Part shown: piece after piece, positions 26,085-36,622 of the stretch
Position numbering within the stretch: position 1 is the first letter of the stretch
Layout of the letters: each line of letters begins with the position of its first letter
NCBI GenBank assembly: GCA_003599885.1
Contig: QZKW01000033.1
Span: 1-57,026, forward strand
Length of the DNA: 57,026 nt
Source: Desulfobacteraceae bacterium
GTDB lineage: Bacteria; Desulfobacterota; Desulfobacteria; Desulfobacterales; Desulfosalsimonadaceae
Direction: 5' to 3'
Translations under genes and position numbers: made by a program
The notes under the pieces: generated by a model
What the model saw: only the letters and a program-made list of their open reading frames with translations
The model's database searches: none
What the model was told of the DNA's origin: nothing

Positions 26085-27023
26085 TTATGGATTGCAAAAA
26101 ACACAACAATAATTATAACGGTTTATGGTTTCGTCCCGGCGCACCACTGCAAGGAGCCGGTTATCCTGATCAATCAGCTTAACAAACGGAAACCCGCCGG
26201 GTTCGGCTGACGGAGTTGTTCCCGTCTGCGCATTGATCGGAACATCAATGACTGACAGCAGTTTGCCGTATCTTATTTTTTCCATCAAACCGGCGCCTGC
26301 GTAAGCTGCCGGCATTTCCGGCAGCGCATCCGACATGGAAATCAGTTTGCTGCTGAGTGCCGAAAGCGACCGGTGGGATGTGATATCCTCTAACGATATG
26401 GCATCATGAATGGCATACCCGCCGCATTCGATTCTCTGCAAGGCGCTGAGATGCCCGCCGCACCCAAGCGCATTCCCGATATCCGCACAAAGCGTGCGAA
26501 TATATGTGCCGGAAGAACATTCCACTTCAAACCGAATCTCCGGAAGCCTGATATCCCGAATGTGAATATAGGATATAAAAATTTTCCGGGAAGGCTTTGT
26601 AACCGGCGTTCCTTTCCTCGCATATGTGTAAAGCGGCGTCCCGTTGTGTTTTAAGGCGGAATAAACCGGGGGGATCTGGTCCATTTCGCCTTCAAACTGT
26701 CTGCAAGCCGCACGTACGGCTTCTTCTGAAACCGTGTCGGTGGGCCGGGTCGCCACGACCGTTCCGGTAGCGTCCTGAGTATCTGTTTCAATGCCTAATT
26801 TTAAAACCGCCACATACTTTTTCGATTTGTTCGGAAAAAACTGGAAAAGCCGTGTCGCCTGATTTACAGCACAAATCATCACACCGGTTGCCATGGGATC
26901 CAGTGTGCCGGCGTGGCCGATTTTGTCGATTCCTGAAATCTTTTTTATGCGGCTGATAAATTGCGCTGACGATAGTTGCTGGGGTTTGTCAACAATCAAA
27001 ATGCCGCTGGTTTTATTTATCAT
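26085..27023 (-). CDS. truB: tRNA pseudouridine(55) synthase TruB (312 aa)
   Basis: Makes pseudouridine 55 in the tRNA T-arm. The catalytic aspartate is in KIGHAGTLDPMATGVM at about residue 39; KYVAVLKLG, PPVYSALKHNGTPLYTYAR and SSGTYIRTLCADIG are the other family blocks. The start is chosen at ATG 27023 (MINKTSG), where similarity begins; a GTG 15 bases upstream is possible. No strong ribosome site is seen at either. It lies in the nusA-infB-rbfA-truB-rpsO ribosome-maturation cluster. Confidence 0.95.
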   Translation of the reverse strand: MINKTSGILIVDKPQQLSSAQFISRIKKISGIDKIGHAGTLDPMATGVMICAVNQATRLFQFFPNKSKKYVAVLKLGIETDTQDATGTVVATRPTDTVSEEAVRAACRQFEGEMDQIPPVYSALKHNGTPLYTYARKGTPVTKPSRKIFISYIHIRDIRLPEIRFEVECSSGTYIRTLCADIGNALGCGGHLSALQRIECGGYAIHDAISLEDITSHRSLSALSSKLISMSDALPEMPAAYAGAGLMEKIRYGKLLSVIDVPINAQTGTTPSAEPGGFPFVKLIDQDNRLLAVVRRDETINRYNYCCVFCNP

Positions 27024-27075
27024 TCTGTTGCAACGCACTGGTTATCTTTATTGATCCGTCCGCCTCCAGGACCGG

Positions 27076-28050
27076 TTAGAGTGTTTCTGAAAAATAAAAA
27101 ATCGTTTTTTTTAAATCCGGCAAAGTGGCATGGATATCAAATCCGGCCGCATTTTGATGTCCGCCGCCCCCAAAAGAGCTGGCGATGGCCGCCACATTCA
27201 CCGCCCCTTCCGAACGAAGACTGACATGAAAATCGCTCCCGAATTTTTTACCATTGCCGCGGTTACTTTCAAACAAAAGGACCGCCAGTTTCACGTTTTC
27301 TATTTGCTTGGCATAGTTGATTAATCCATTGACATCCTCGAGCTTTGTTCCAGTGGTCTTGAGCATGTTTTGAGTCAGCGTCATGATCGACATTTTTCCA
27401 TTGGGAGACAATTCGATGGAGTCGTACAGCATATTGAGCAATTTGATCCGGTTCAATGAAAACGTTTCATACACATGGTGCGCGACTTTATGGGGGTCAG
27501 CGCCGTATCGGACCATTTTATGCGATATTTCAAATGCTTCCGCAGTGGTGTTGGCAAATCGGAATGAACCGGTGTCCGCCATGATCCCCGTATAAATGGA
27601 ATACGCAATTCCTGTATTGATGGGAACATTCAGGGCTGTGATTATCCTGTAAACGATTTCCGCTGTGGAGGACGCCGTTGGGTCAATATACTGAAACCTG
27701 CCGAATCGCGTATTGGTGTCATGGTGATCGATATTGATGAGTATCGGAATTTTAGACACCGCTTCCGCCGCCTCGCCGATGCGGTGGAGATCGGAGCAGT
27801 CCAGAATAATGGCCGTATCAAACTCGGCGATATTCCTGACCGTCTGATGGACCAGATGAAGGGACGGCAGAAATTGATAAACAGCCGGGATCGGGCTTTC
27901 ATTGTATAGCCAGACTTTTTTTTTCGAATCTTCCAGTGCGATTCCCAGGCTGATCAGCGATCCGATAGCATCTCCATCCGGATTGGCATGGGACGCAATC
28001 AGTATACGTTCACTCTTTTTTAGTTGATTGATGATCTGTTGTGTGTTCAT
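27076..28050 (-). CDS. nrnA: DHH-family oligoribonuclease / pAp phosphatase NrnA (324 aa)
   Basis: DHH-DHHA1 phosphoesterase: ASHANPDGDAIGSLIS and INIDHHDTNTRFG bind the two metals, and the C-terminal GGGHQNAAGF is the DHHA1 substrate motif. NrnA degrades nanoRNAs (2-5 nt) and dephosphorylates pAp, a by-product of sulfate assimilation and carrier-protein chemistry. It overlaps the 3' end of rbfA by 41 bp and sits before truB, a common arrangement. Confidence 0.95.
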   Translation of the reverse strand: MNTQQIINQLKKSERILIASHANPDGDAIGSLISLGIALEDSKKKVWLYNESPIPAVYQFLPSLHLVHQTVRNIAEFDTAIILDCSDLHRIGEAAEAVSKIPILINIDHHDTNTRFGRFQYIDPTASSTAEIVYRIITALNVPINTGIAYSIYTGIMADTGSFRFANTTAEAFEISHKMVRYGADPHKVAHHVYETFSLNRIKLLNMLYDSIELSPNGKMSIMTLTQNMLKTTGTKLEDVNGLINYAKQIENVKLAVLLFESNRGNGKKFGSDFHVSLRSEGAVNVAAIASSFGGGGHQNAAGFDIHATLPDLKKTIFYFSETL

Positions 28051-28396
28051 TGGCTATATTTTTCAATACGGAATTGATATGGAATCCGTATTCAATGGAA
28101 TTGTCATAATAAAATTGAAGATCAGGCATATATCGAAGTTCTAGTTTATGCGCAAGTGTATATTTGATAAACCCTTTTGCTTTTTTAAATCCGGCAAGCG
28201 CATCTTTTTTGGTTGATACCTGATCGGAAATCACAAAGTATATTTTTGCCAGTTTCAGATCCGGCGACATCTTGACACCTGTCACCGTTGCCGATTCCAG
28301 TCGCGGGTCGTTTACCCCGCTTATCAAGAGGCCTGACAGGGCTTCATGGATTAACCCGGCAACCCGGCTGGTTCTGTCAAAAGGTTTGATATTCAT
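28010..28396 (-). CDS. rbfA: 30S ribosome-binding factor A (128 aa)
   Basis: KH-type 30S maturation factor: RTSRVAGLIHEALSGLLI, SATVTGVKMSPDLKLAKIYF and ELRYMPDLQFYYDNSIEYG match the family. It acts late in 16S 5'-end processing. ATG overlaps the DUF503 stop by 4 bases (ATGA), and its tail overlaps nrnA. Confidence 0.96.
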   Translation of the reverse strand: MNIKPFDRTSRVAGLIHEALSGLLISGVNDPRLESATVTGVKMSPDLKLAKIYFVISDQVSTKKDALAGFKKAKGFIKYTLAHKLELRYMPDLQFYYDNSIEYGFHINSVLKNIANEHTTDHQSTKKE

Positions 28397-28680
28397 ATAT
28401 TAATGATTTCCATTTCCGTATCGATAATTTCCGCTAATTGAAGATCTTCTGTAAATTCAAATATTTTATCAATTTTTGAATTGATTGTTTGACGGTCATT
28501 GCCCACCAGGCAAAACCCGATTCCCGCCCGGTGATGAACATCATTTAAGTCAATTTCCGCCACGGAGGCGTTGAACGCGTTTTGCACGCGGGCAATCAGG
28601 GACTTTATAATTTTTCGTTTGTCTTTCAGCGAATGGCAGTCAGACAAACCGAATGTTATTCTTCCGATTCCGATAACCAT
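28393..28680 (-). CDS. DUF503 (YlxP-like) protein (95 aa)
   Basis: Full-length DUF503 protein with the family core GLSDCHSLKDKRKIIKSLI and a ferredoxin-like fold pattern (NASVAEIDLNDVHHRAGIGF, then CLVGND). It is found between infB and rbfA in many bacteria, as here. Suggested to help ribosome maturation from context; biochemistry is unknown. It starts 40 bp after infB and overlaps rbfA. Confidence 0.94.
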   Translation of the reverse strand: MVIGIGRITFGLSDCHSLKDKRKIIKSLIARVQNAFNASVAEIDLNDVHHRAGIGFCLVGNDRQTINSKIDKIFEFTEDLQLAEIIDTEMEIINI

Positions 28681-28719
28681 TCACAATCTTTTATTCATCA
28701 TTCATCACTTATCATTACA

Positions 28720-31482
28720 TTACAAAGGCATTGTGGCTTTAACTTCTTCCATGAAATAGCACTCGATAATGTCGCCGATTTTGATGTCATTATAGTTTTC
28801 AATGTGAATGCCGCATTCGTAGTTTTGAAGGACTTCTTTCACGTCATCCTTGAATCGTCTTAAGGTGGCGATTTTACCGCTGAATGTGACGATTCCATCC
28901 CGAATCAGACGCACCTGGCCGCCTCTTCTGATTTTACCGTTGGTGACATAAGACCCTGCAATGGTGCCGATGCCCGGAACATGGAAGGTTTCCCTGACTT
29001 CTGCCGCGCCCAGCACTTTTTCCTCAAATTTGGCGTCCATCATGCCCACCATGGCATCTTTGATTTCTTTGATGGCGTTATAAATGATATCGTAATAGCG
29101 GATATCCACATTTTCTTCTTCAGCCAGCAAAGCGACCTTTGCAGTGGGACGGACGTTGAATCCTAAGATGATGGCATTGGAAACCGCCGCCAGGGATATG
29201 TCGGATTCGCGAATTGAGCCGACCGCCGAATGAATGACGCTGATCTTGACCTCATCAATGGACAGTTTGGTCAACGAATCTTTGAGTGCCTCAATAGATC
29301 CCTGAACATCGGCCTTGATGATGAGGTTTAAGTCCTTAACCTCGCCTTCCATTAATTTTTCGTAAAGTTTTTCAAGGCTTAACCGGCTGGTCCGGGCCAG
29401 TTCCTTGGCGCGTTGTTTCTGAAGCCGATGTTCGCTGACCTGTTTGGCGTCCTTTTCAGCCGAAAGAACGGCCAGTTCGTTCCCTGCCATGGGTACGCCG
29501 GAAAGGCCGACGATTTCAACCGGAATGGCCGGTCCGGCCTCTTTGATCTGGTTGCCCCGGTCATCAAACATGCTCCGGATTTTGCCATAATACATACCGC
29601 AAACAACAGGGTCGCCGACACGCAGGGTTCCGTCTTTCACCAGAACCGTCGCCACGGCGCCTCTGCCGGTGTCGAGCCGGGATTCAACAATGTGCCCGGT
29701 GGCCGGTTTGTTTGGATTCGCTTTTAATTCCAATACTTCTGTTTGAAGTAAAATCATTTCCAACAGCGTGTCAATCCCGATTTTTTGTTTGGCCGACACC
29801 TCCACAAAGATCGTGTCACCACCCCAGTCTTCCGGGGTCAGCCCTTTATCGGAAAGTTCCCGCCGGATGCGTTCGGGATCCGCACCCGCTTTATCTATTT
29901 TATTGACTGCAACAAGGATCGGGACTCCCGCTGCCTTGGCATGATCAATCGCTTCAACGGTCTGCGGCATAACGCCGTCGTCGGCTGCCACCACCAGCAC
30001 AACGATGTCGGTTACCTGGGCGCCGCGTGATCGCATGGCGGTAAATGCTTCATGACCGGGTGTGTCAAGGAAAACGATTTCGCCGGTTTCATGCCGGACA
30101 TGATAAGCGCCGATATGCTGGGTAATACCCCCTGCCTCACCATCGGCGACTTTTGTCCGGCGGATCACATCCAGAAGGGATGTTTTTCCATGATCCACGT
30201 GTCCCATAATGGTGACGACTGGCGGCCGGGGATACATCTGGGAAGGGTCATCGACCTCGATTTTGATCATGGTCTCTTCTTCAAAGGTGGCTTTTTCAAG
30301 TTCGAAACCAAATTCCGTCGCCACCAGACAGGCTGTCTCAAAATCAATGGTCTGGTTGACGGTGACCATCATGCCCATTCCCATGAGTTTCGCGATTAAT
30401 TCATTGGCTTTGATTCCCATTCGTTTGCCCAGATCGGCAAGAACGATGGTGTCATCGATTTTAAAGCGGCGCTTAATGGCTTTGGGTGTTGTAATCTGGG
30501 TTTTTTGTCCACTGGGCACCGGCGCGGATTTAAATTTTTTCCGGCCTTTTTTCGGCCTGCCGGCGGTTTTGTCGTAAAGGGCGGACCCTTCCACGACTTC
30601 TTTCCGCCGGACAGCGCCTTTTAAAATTTTGGGTTTTTTGAGAACATCAATTTCTTCTGTCAGTTCCTCTCTTTTTCTTTTTCCCTTCTTTTTCCCGCCG
30701 ATTTCTTCTTTGGGTTCCGGCGCAGGAGGCTGAATGCCTTTCGGTTCAACGACTGGAACAGCCGGTCTTCCGCCTTTGACGAATTTTTTGGGCGGTTCCT
30801 GGGGCTTTTCAGAAGGTGCGACGGGTCTGGCCGATTTATCAGGTGCAACCGGCTCTGGCGGCAAGCTGATGATTTTAGCCGGCGTGCCTTTTTTTAGTTT
30901 CCGTTTAGGCAAAAGCGTGTCAGCTGGTTTTTCAACATCCGCTTCAGATTCCGGTGTTTCTTCTTTTTGAATTTCAACGGACTCCGCTGTTTTTGCTTCA
31001 ATCACTTCAGCGGCCGTTTCATCCTTAACGGCGGCTTCATCTATGGCATCAGGGGCAAAAACCGGCGTTTCGAGCGTTACCGCGACGGGTGGCTCAGAAA
31101 TGGGGGTGTCGTCTTTTTTAATTTCCGGCGCAGCCGGTGCGTCCGTCAACAGTTCCGCAGCCTGAGCGTCTGGTGCCGAAGTCTCGGAAACCGTATCATC
31201 AGTAGCGGAGATTTCAGGAGGTTCAAGAGCTTCCGGTTCATCAGAAACCGGGACAAGCTTCCGCCGTCGCCTGATGACATTCGGTTGAATCCGTTTGTCT
31301 TCGACGATTTCTTTTGGATCTTTTGATCCGAACAGGCCTTTTTTGATCTGGGCTATAGCGTCCTCGTCCAGGGATGCCATATGGCTTTTGACGTCCATAC
31401 CCATCTCCGCTATTTTGTCCAGAAGCTCTTTATTCTCCAGGTTGAGTTCTCTGGCGAGTTCGTATACTCTGAGATTTGCCAT
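28720..31482 (-). CDS. infB: Translation initiation factor IF-2 (920 aa)
   Basis: GTPase that brings initiator tRNA to the 30S subunit. The start is ATG 31482 ([14 protein letters not shown]), where the N-terminal IF2 domain begins, with GGGGGAT upstream. A long Pro/Glu/Ala-rich linker spans about residues 65-340. A second IF2-N domain ([20 protein letters not shown]) precedes the G domain ([15 protein letters not shown] near residue 425, [23 protein letters not shown]). The C-terminal domains end in [20 protein letters not shown]. It is downstream of nusA; no ylxR or ribosomal L7Ae gene intervenes. Confidence 0.98.
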   Translation of the reverse strand: MANLRVYELARELNLENKELLDKIAEMGMDVKSHMASLDEDAIAQIKKGLFGSKDPKEIVEDKRIQPNVIRRRRKLVPVSDEPEALEPPEISATDDTVSETSAPDAQAAELLTDAPAAPEIKKDDTPISEPPVAVTLETPVFAPDAIDEAAVKDETAAEVIEAKTAESVEIQKEETPESEADVEKPADTLLPKRKLKKGTPAKIISLPPEPVAPDKSARPVAPSEKPQEPPKKFVKGGRPAVPVVEPKGIQPPAPEPKEEIGGKKKGKRKREELTEEIDVLKKPKILKGAVRRKEVVEGSALYDKTAGRPKKGRKKFKSAPVPSGQKTQITTPKAIKRRFKIDDTIVLADLGKRMGIKANELIAKLMGMGMMVTVNQTIDFETACLVATEFGFELEKATFEEETMIKIEVDDPSQMYPRPPVVTIMGHVDHGKTSLLDVIRRTKVADGEAGGITQHIGAYHVRHETGEIVFLDTPGHEAFTAMRSRGAQVTDIVVLVVAADDGVMPQTVEAIDHAKAAGVPILVAVNKIDKAGADPERIRRELSDKGLTPEDWGGDTIFVEVSAKQKIGIDTLLEMILLQTEVLELKANPNKPATGHIVESRLDTGRGAVATVLVKDGTLRVGDPVVCGMYYGKIRSMFDDRGNQIKEAGPAIPVEIVGLSGVPMAGNELAVLSAEKDAKQVSEHRLQKQRAKELARTSRLSLEKLYEKLMEGEVKDLNLIIKADVQGSIEALKDSLTKLSIDEVKISVIHSAVGSIRESDISLAAVSNAIILGFNVRPTAKVALLAEEENVDIRYYDIIYNAIKEIKDAMVGMMDAKFEEKVLGAAEVRETFHVPGIGTIAGSYVTNGKIRRGGQVRLIRDGIVTFSGKIATLRRFKDDVKEVLQNYECGIHIENYNDIKIGDIIECYFMEEVKATMPL

Positions 31483-31558
31483 CCATCCCCCTTGTTTATC
31501 CATCAAAAACCGGGATCCGTTTCTTTATGTTTTTTACGTATAAACAGTATGTTTTAAA

Positions 31559-32932
31559 TTATTCAGTGGCGCTTTCAGGTTCGACATCGACATCATTCCC
31601 GTCAGCCGTATCTTTGTTGTCAATGTCCGCATCAGTGCTGTCAACATCCGTATCAGCGCGAGTATCTTCTTCTGGCGCATCTTTCTTTTTTTTGCTGCGT
31701 TGAAAGGAGTCCCTTGCGCTTTCAATTAACCGGCTGGCCTCTTCATTGGAAAGCTGGCTCACTTCCACAAGATCTTCAACCGATGCTTTGGCCAGATCTT
31801 CAGCAGAAAAGAAACCTTCCTTAAACAAGTCATCCGCCAGAATTTTATTCATACCGGGGACTTCCATCAGCGAGTCAAATCCCCGTTTGATGCTGTTGTC
31901 GTAATCGGTGACGCTTTTCACATCAATGTGCCATCCGGCCAGTTTTGAGGCAAGACGCACATTTTGACCGCCTTTGCCAATAGCAATGGACTGGGCGTCA
32001 TCAGGGACAACGACTTCCATGGAGTGGTTGACTTCGTCGATAATAACCCGTGAGACTTGGGCCGGCGCCAGCGCATTGCAGACAAACTTTGCCGGGTCCG
32101 CATGCCAGGCAATAATATCTATTTTTTCACCTTTGAGTTCCTGAACAACGCTCTGAACCCGGTTCCCTTTAATGCCGACGCATGCGCCAATCGGATCGAT
32201 ATCCGGATCAGTGGAACTGACGGCTATTTTCCCGCGGCTCCCGGCTTCCCGGGCAGCTCCGATAATTTTTACAATCCCTTCACTGATTTCAGGAACTTCT
32301 GTTTTAAACAGGTTGATCAAAAAAGCCGGATGCGTTCTTGACAGCACGACTTGCGGTCCGCGGCTTTCTTCAAGAACCTTGACGATATAGGCCCTGATTC
32401 GGTCCCCTCGCCGGTAAGTCTCGCCCGGGATTTGTTCCCGTTTCGGCAGAACCGCTTCAGACTGTCCCAGGTTGATGATCATTTCGTTGCGGGTGACCCG
32501 CTGGATAATTCCGTTGATGATTTCGCCCTGACGTTCGATAAAGCTGGTGTAAACGGCATTGCGTTCAGCGATTTTGAGTTTTTGTATGATCACCTGTTTA
32601 GCGGACTGGGCTGCGATTCGGCCGAAGGTCGTGGTGTCCATTTTCGTACCCAGGCTGTCACCGACTTCACATTCAGGATCCAGCTTTCGTCCTTCTTCCA
32701 TGGTAATTTGAAAAGCGGAATCAGTGACATCCTCAACCACCTCTTTGAACTGAAAGACTTCAAGTTCTCCGGTTGTATCATTGTACTGAATTTCAATGTC
32801 GATCTTATTGCCGAATTTCTTTTTTGCGGCTGAGCGGAGGGCTTCTTCCAAAGCCTTCACCAGTACATTAAATTCAATGCCTTTATCCCGGCTAACCTGC
32901 TCAATCACACGTTTCATGTCTGTTATAAGCAT
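31559..32932 (-). CDS. nusA: Transcription elongation/termination factor NusA (457 aa)
   Basis: N-terminal RNA polymerase-binding domain ([20 protein letters not shown]), S1 domain ([20 protein letters not shown]), two KH domains ([16 protein letters not shown] and [18 protein letters not shown]), one helix-hairpin-helix repeat ([20 protein letters not shown]). A very acidic aspartate-rich tail of about 45 residues follows. Controls pausing, termination and antitermination. Its start overlaps the rimP end by 10 bp. The acidic tail stands where extra C-terminal repeats sit in gamma-proteobacteria. Confidence 0.97.
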   Translation of the reverse strand: MLITDMKRVIEQVSRDKGIEFNVLVKALEEALRSAAKKKFGNKIDIEIQYNDTTGELEVFQFKEVVEDVTDSAFQITMEEGRKLDPECEVGDSLGTKMDTTTFGRIAAQSAKQVIIQKLKIAERNAVYTSFIERQGEIINGIIQRVTRNEMIINLGQSEAVLPKREQIPGETYRRGDRIRAYIVKVLEESRGPQVVLSRTHPAFLINLFKTEVPEISEGIVKIIGAAREAGSRGKIAVSSTDPDIDPIGACVGIKGNRVQSVVQELKGEKIDIIAWHADPAKFVCNALAPAQVSRVIIDEVNHSMEVVVPDDAQSIAIGKGGQNVRLASKLAGWHIDVKSVTDYDNSIKRGFDSLMEVPGMNKILADDLFKEGFFSAEDLAKASVEDLVEVSQLSNEEASRLIESARDSFQRSKKKKDAPEEDTRADTDVDSTDADIDNKDTADGNDVDVEPESATE

Positions 32933-33474
32933 TTGTTATCTCCGTCATAATTGACAAGCCGTGCTTTAATAATATCCTCATAAGGGATGGCGACGGTTTC
33001 TGTTTCGGTCTGCAACTGTATATCGGACCCGATAATCCCGGACAGGATCCCTTTAAAATTTTTTTGACCGTTGATGGGCCGGACAGTTTTAATTTTTGCC
33101 TCTTTTCCATTGAATTTTTGAAAATCAGACAGTCTGGACAGAGGGCGGTTCAATCCGGGCGATGAAATTTCGAGGGTGTAGGGCGCGCCGGTTTCCAGTT
33201 TCAAATCCAGCACATCTCCCAGTTGCGCACTAACTGCTGAACAATCTCCCAGCGAGATACCCCCCGGTTTATCAATATACATCCGTAAAATACGCCCCCC
33301 AGGTTCCCGCTGATATTCAATATGGATCAATTCCAGTCCTTCGATGCTGCAAATCGGCTCAGCCAGTTCCCATGCTGTTGCGATGATATCGGAAGGTTTC
33401 AGATCGGTTGTTTCTTCCTGGAGTTTCGGCTCCCCGGTCTTTGCCATGTTCTTTTTTTTCTGCGCTTTTGCCAA
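32923..33474 (-). CDS. rimP: Ribosome maturation factor RimP (183 aa)
   Basis: Two-domain 30S assembly factor: LELIHIEYQREPGGRILRMY, LGDCSAVSAQLGDVLDLKL and YTLEISSPGLNRPL are diagnostic. The annotated start is TTG at 33474, with AGGA 8 bases upstream; an in-frame ATG at 33447 is an alternative, since the first 20 residues are lysine-rich and not conserved. First gene of the rimP-nusA-infB operon, just downstream of the tRNA terminator. Confidence 0.93.
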   Translation of the reverse strand: MAKAQKKKNMAKTGEPKLQEETTDLKPSDIIATAWELAEPICSIEGLELIHIEYQREPGGRILRMYIDKPGGISLGDCSAVSAQLGDVLDLKLETGAPYTLEISSPGLNRPLSRLSDFQKFNGKEAKIKTVRPINGQKNFKGILSGIIGSDIQLQTETETVAIPYEDIIKARLVNYDGDNKCL

Positions 33475-33505
33475 GCTACTATCCTGATTTTTTTAAAAAA
33501 ATAAA

Positions 33506-33529
33506 AAAACGGGCATTTATGCCCGTTTT
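33506..33529 (-). terminator. Intrinsic terminator downstream of tRNA-Gly
   Basis: AAAACGGGCA pairs with TGCCCGTTTT around a 4-base loop; on the minus strand a long T run follows. It ends the merR/tRNA transcript and separates it from rimP. Confidence 0.9.
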
Positions 33530-33599
33530 ATCAAGCCGATCAGATCCATCGTTCTTTATCACATCTCATTCAACCCGAATGGGCCTACAAGAAAATTGG

Positions 33600-33672
33600 A
33601 GCGGGCAACGAGATTCGAACTCGCGACACCAAGCTTGGGAAGCTTGTACTCTACCAACTGAGCTATGCCCGC
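33600..33672 (-). tRNA. tRNA-Gly (anticodon CCC)
   Basis: The minus strand folds into a full cloverleaf: acceptor GCGGGCA/TGCCCGC, D arm GCTCAGTTGGTAGAG, anticodon stem CAAGC/GCTTG with loop TTCCCAA, and T arm GCGAG-TTCGAAT-CTCGT. The discriminator is T and CCA is not encoded. CCC reads GGG glycine codons. It lies 150 bp downstream of the MerR-type gene. Confidence 0.96.
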
Positions 33673-33824
33673 AATCCTTAGACGACATAAACTAATTGAA
33701 AATGATCAGTATGTCAATATTAAAATTTAATGATGGGGTGATGATAAGAAAGGGTTGAATTAAAGCGTGCGGTTTTTGTCTTGCAATTCAGCCGGTGTGA
33801 AACAGCCATTCACTGGAGTCCAGG

Positions 33825-34169
33825 TTACTCCAGGAGTGTTCTGATATGGCGCAATTCGGTTCTGATTTCATCAAGATCATATAAAGGGAGCGAATCGTTG
33901 TGCCGGCCGTGGCTTTTTAAGAATTTTTTGGCGCCGGGGATCGTAAACTTTTTTTCGTATAGCAAGTATTTGATTTTTAATATCAATTCAACATCTGATT
34001 TTTTGTAAAGCCGCTGGCCGGAATCCGTGCGTTTGGGGGAGATCATGGGGAATTCAGATTCCCAGAACCGGAGGACATAAGCCGCCAGATCCGTGATCTC
34101 AGTCACTTCCCCAATTTTGAAATACAACTTGTCCGGTATTACTGTTCCCGGAGGTATTTGAATTTCCAT
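33825..34169 (-). CDS. MerR-family transcriptional regulator (114 aa)
   Basis: Winged-helix MerR DNA-binding domain: YFKIGEVTEITDLAAYVLRF, FWESEFPMISPKRTDSGQRL and YKKSDVELILKIKYLLYE are the standard helix-turn-helix, wing and second helix pair. A short helical tail replaces an effector domain, so it may sense no ligand. ATG 34169 is preferred to an upstream TTG at 34226 that would overlap pheT. Genes of this type follow pheT (often after ihfA) in many proteobacteria; ihfA is missing here. Confidence 0.88.
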   Translation of the reverse strand: MEIQIPPGTVIPDKLYFKIGEVTEITDLAAYVLRFWESEFPMISPKRTDSGQRLYKKSDVELILKIKYLLYEKKFTIPGAKKFLKSHGRHNDSLPLYDLDEIRTELRHIRTLLE

Positions 34170-34194
34170 TGGAACAAAGGCCCTTTGAAGGCGT

Positions 34195-36621
34195 TTAGGC
34201 CGGTAGCGCGGCGTTAAATTCCTCAATAATCCGGTTTGTCAGTTGTTGATGAAGGCGGTTCACCTGCTGATCCAGTAATGTTTCCGTAAATGAGCGATAG
34301 GTGATTCTGAAAGAAATGCTTTTTTTGCCTGAAGGAATCGGTTGGCCGGTGTATACATCCAGAACATTGATGCCCTCTATCCATTTCTCCTCTAAACCTT
34401 CCTGTAAAAGCTTAGTCTTATCTATGATATCGCCCACTTGGATATGGCTGTCAACAATTAAGGTGATGTCCCTGTCTGTGGACGGGAACCGGGGAACGGG
34501 CACAAACATTTTGATCGCTGAGTCATGAGCGATCAAATAGCTGACGTTGAGTTCAAATATAAATGCCGGCTGTTTGACGTCAAAATTGGCCAATACGGAT
34601 GGTGAGATTTCCCCGATCAAGCCTGCGGGTGCGCCGTTGCAGAGAATTCGGGCCGTATGCCCGGGTTTTGTATAATGGCATGATGGCGCAGGCATTTGTG
34701 AAAAGGATATGCCGGTTATTTCCAGAGAAACCAGCAGATTTTCAAGGACCCCTTTTACATCATAAAAATCGCATGGAACTGGTTTGTCATGCCATGTCTG
34801 ATCCGATCGCACACCGGTCCACAAACCCGCCAGTGTTTCAATCTCATCCGGCTGCTGATCCTGGCTCTTGCTGATAAAAATTTTGCCGAGTTCGAAAATT
34901 TTCAGATTCCGGGTCTGCCGGGAAAGGTTGTAATGCATGGATGCCAGAAGGCTGGGAATCAGAGAGGTGCGCATAACTGCCTGATCTTCGGAAATCGGAT
35001 TCAATACAAGGAGCAAATTCCTGCGTTCGTCATTTTCCGGAAGGTTCAATAAGTCACAGGCGTTTTTTGCAATAAAACTATAGGAGATGGTCTCTGAAAA
35101 ACCATATCCGGCCATCCGGTCCTTAATTTTATCTTTTATCTCTATGGATCGGCTGATCGGCCGGGTGGCAGGGGATATTTTCGGGATTGTGGTCTGGATA
35201 TTATTATACCCCCACAACCTTGCGACCTCCTCCATCAGGTCTTCCGGCCGGCTGACATCCACTCGGAAGGGCGGAACATCGGCTGTCAGGGCATCTGTGT
35301 CCTGGACCGTAACCTGGAATTCCACGGACTCCAGACATCGGATGATTTCCGATTGGTCCAGCCGGGTGCCCAGACGCCGGTTTGTGGCTGCCGTGCTTAG
35401 CTGAATCCGTCTGACCGGGGCAGGGGCGGGGTGTTCGTCAATAATTCCGCCCACCAGGCAGCCGCCTGCAATTTCAACAATGAGCTGGGCCGCCCGGTTT
35501 AAGGCAGTTAAGGTGCCTGCCGGGTCTACCCCCCGTTCGAAACGGTGGGAGGCATCCGTATTTAAGCCCAGATATTTTGCTGTTTTTCGGATGGACACCG
35601 GGTTGAAGCAGGCGCTTTCAAGCAGCACCTGTGTGGTGGTTGTTTCTATTTCTGAATTCTGGCCGCCCATGACACCGGCAACAGCCACCGGTTTTTCTCC
35701 GTCACAGATCATCAGCGTCTCACCCGTCAGCCGCCGTTCCTTGTCATCAAGGGTCGTAAACGCCTCATTGGGTGCGGCGGCCCGGACCACAATCCGGTGT
35801 CCGGCCAAATGGTCGAAATCAAAGGCATGCAGGGGTTGCCCCATCTCCATCATGACAAAATTGGTGATGTCGACGATATTGTTGATGGGTTTTAAATCAA
35901 CGGACAGCAACCGTTCCTGAAGCCAGAACGGGGAAGGCGCCACGGTAACTCCGGTGATCAGCCGGGCCGCGTATCTGGGGCATAAATCCGGATCCCGGAT
36001 GGTGACGGAAGTCAGGTCATCAATCCGGTCGGATGCCTGAGGCAGGCTGATTTCAGGAAGTTTGAGCGGCTGGTTCACCATTGTCGCCACTTCCCGGGCA
36101 ATACCGATGAAACTGAGGCAATCCGGACGGTTGGGCGTCAGGCCGATTTCCATGATGGTATCTGAAAGATTCAGGGCTTTATTTAAAGGCGTCCCATCAA
36201 TCAGCTGCGAATCTAAGACCATCAGGCCGGACTTGTCTGATCCGAGGGAAAGTTCAGCCTCACTGCACAGCATTCCCTCGGACTGAAAATCGCGGATGGT
36301 GTTTTTCTGGATGACGAGTCCTCCCGGAAGTATGGTTCCGGGCAGGGCGCACGGGACTTTCATTCCCTTTTGGGCATTCGGCGCAGCGCACACAACCGAA
36401 ATCGTCCTTTCGCCGGTCTTGACATCACACAGGCGGAGATAATCCGCATTTGGGTGTTTTTTAACTTCTAAAATGCTGCCGACAACCACAGATCCAAGAT
36501 AGTCATATTTTTCAACAACCCCTTCCACTTCCAGGCCGGCCATCGTTAATTTGTCGGCGAGTTCGGATACAGGAATATCTATGGATACGTATTGGTTCAA
36601 CCAGTTGGTGCTGATTTTCAT
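34195..36621 (-). CDS. pheT: Phenylalanyl-tRNA synthetase beta subunit (808 aa)
   Basis: Domain order is standard: tRNA-binding EMAP-like domain (VVGSILEVKKHPNADYLRLC), B3/4 editing domain with MGQPLHAFDFDHLAG, B5 (CLGLNTDASHRFERGVD lies just before it), catalytic-like core, and a C-terminal ferredoxin-fold anticodon-binding domain (FPSTDRDITLIVD). It forms the alpha2-beta2 enzyme with PheS. ATG follows the pheS stop by one base, so translation is coupled. Confidence 0.98.
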   Translation of the reverse strand: MKISTNWLNQYVSIDIPVSELADKLTMAGLEVEGVVEKYDYLGSVVVGSILEVKKHPNADYLRLCDVKTGERTISVVCAAPNAQKGMKVPCALPGTILPGGLVIQKNTIRDFQSEGMLCSEAELSLGSDKSGLMVLDSQLIDGTPLNKALNLSDTIMEIGLTPNRPDCLSFIGIAREVATMVNQPLKLPEISLPQASDRIDDLTSVTIRDPDLCPRYAARLITGVTVAPSPFWLQERLLSVDLKPINNIVDITNFVMMEMGQPLHAFDFDHLAGHRIVVRAAAPNEAFTTLDDKERRLTGETLMICDGEKPVAVAGVMGGQNSEIETTTTQVLLESACFNPVSIRKTAKYLGLNTDASHRFERGVDPAGTLTALNRAAQLIVEIAGGCLVGGIIDEHPAPAPVRRIQLSTAATNRRLGTRLDQSEIIRCLESVEFQVTVQDTDALTADVPPFRVDVSRPEDLMEEVARLWGYNNIQTTIPKISPATRPISRSIEIKDKIKDRMAGYGFSETISYSFIAKNACDLLNLPENDERRNLLLVLNPISEDQAVMRTSLIPSLLASMHYNLSRQTRNLKIFELGKIFISKSQDQQPDEIETLAGLWTGVRSDQTWHDKPVPCDFYDVKGVLENLLVSLEITGISFSQMPAPSCHYTKPGHTARILCNGAPAGLIGEISPSVLANFDVKQPAFIFELNVSYLIAHDSAIKMFVPVPRFPSTDRDITLIVDSHIQVGDIIDKTKLLQEGLEEKWIEGINVLDVYTGQPIPSGKKSISFRITYRSFTETLLDQQVNRLHQQLTNRIIEEFNAALPA

Positions 36622-36622
36622 T

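Noticed and set aside
31507-31558. Possible ylxR or L7Ae-like gene between nusA and infB
   Set aside because: The gap is only 52 bp, too short for either.
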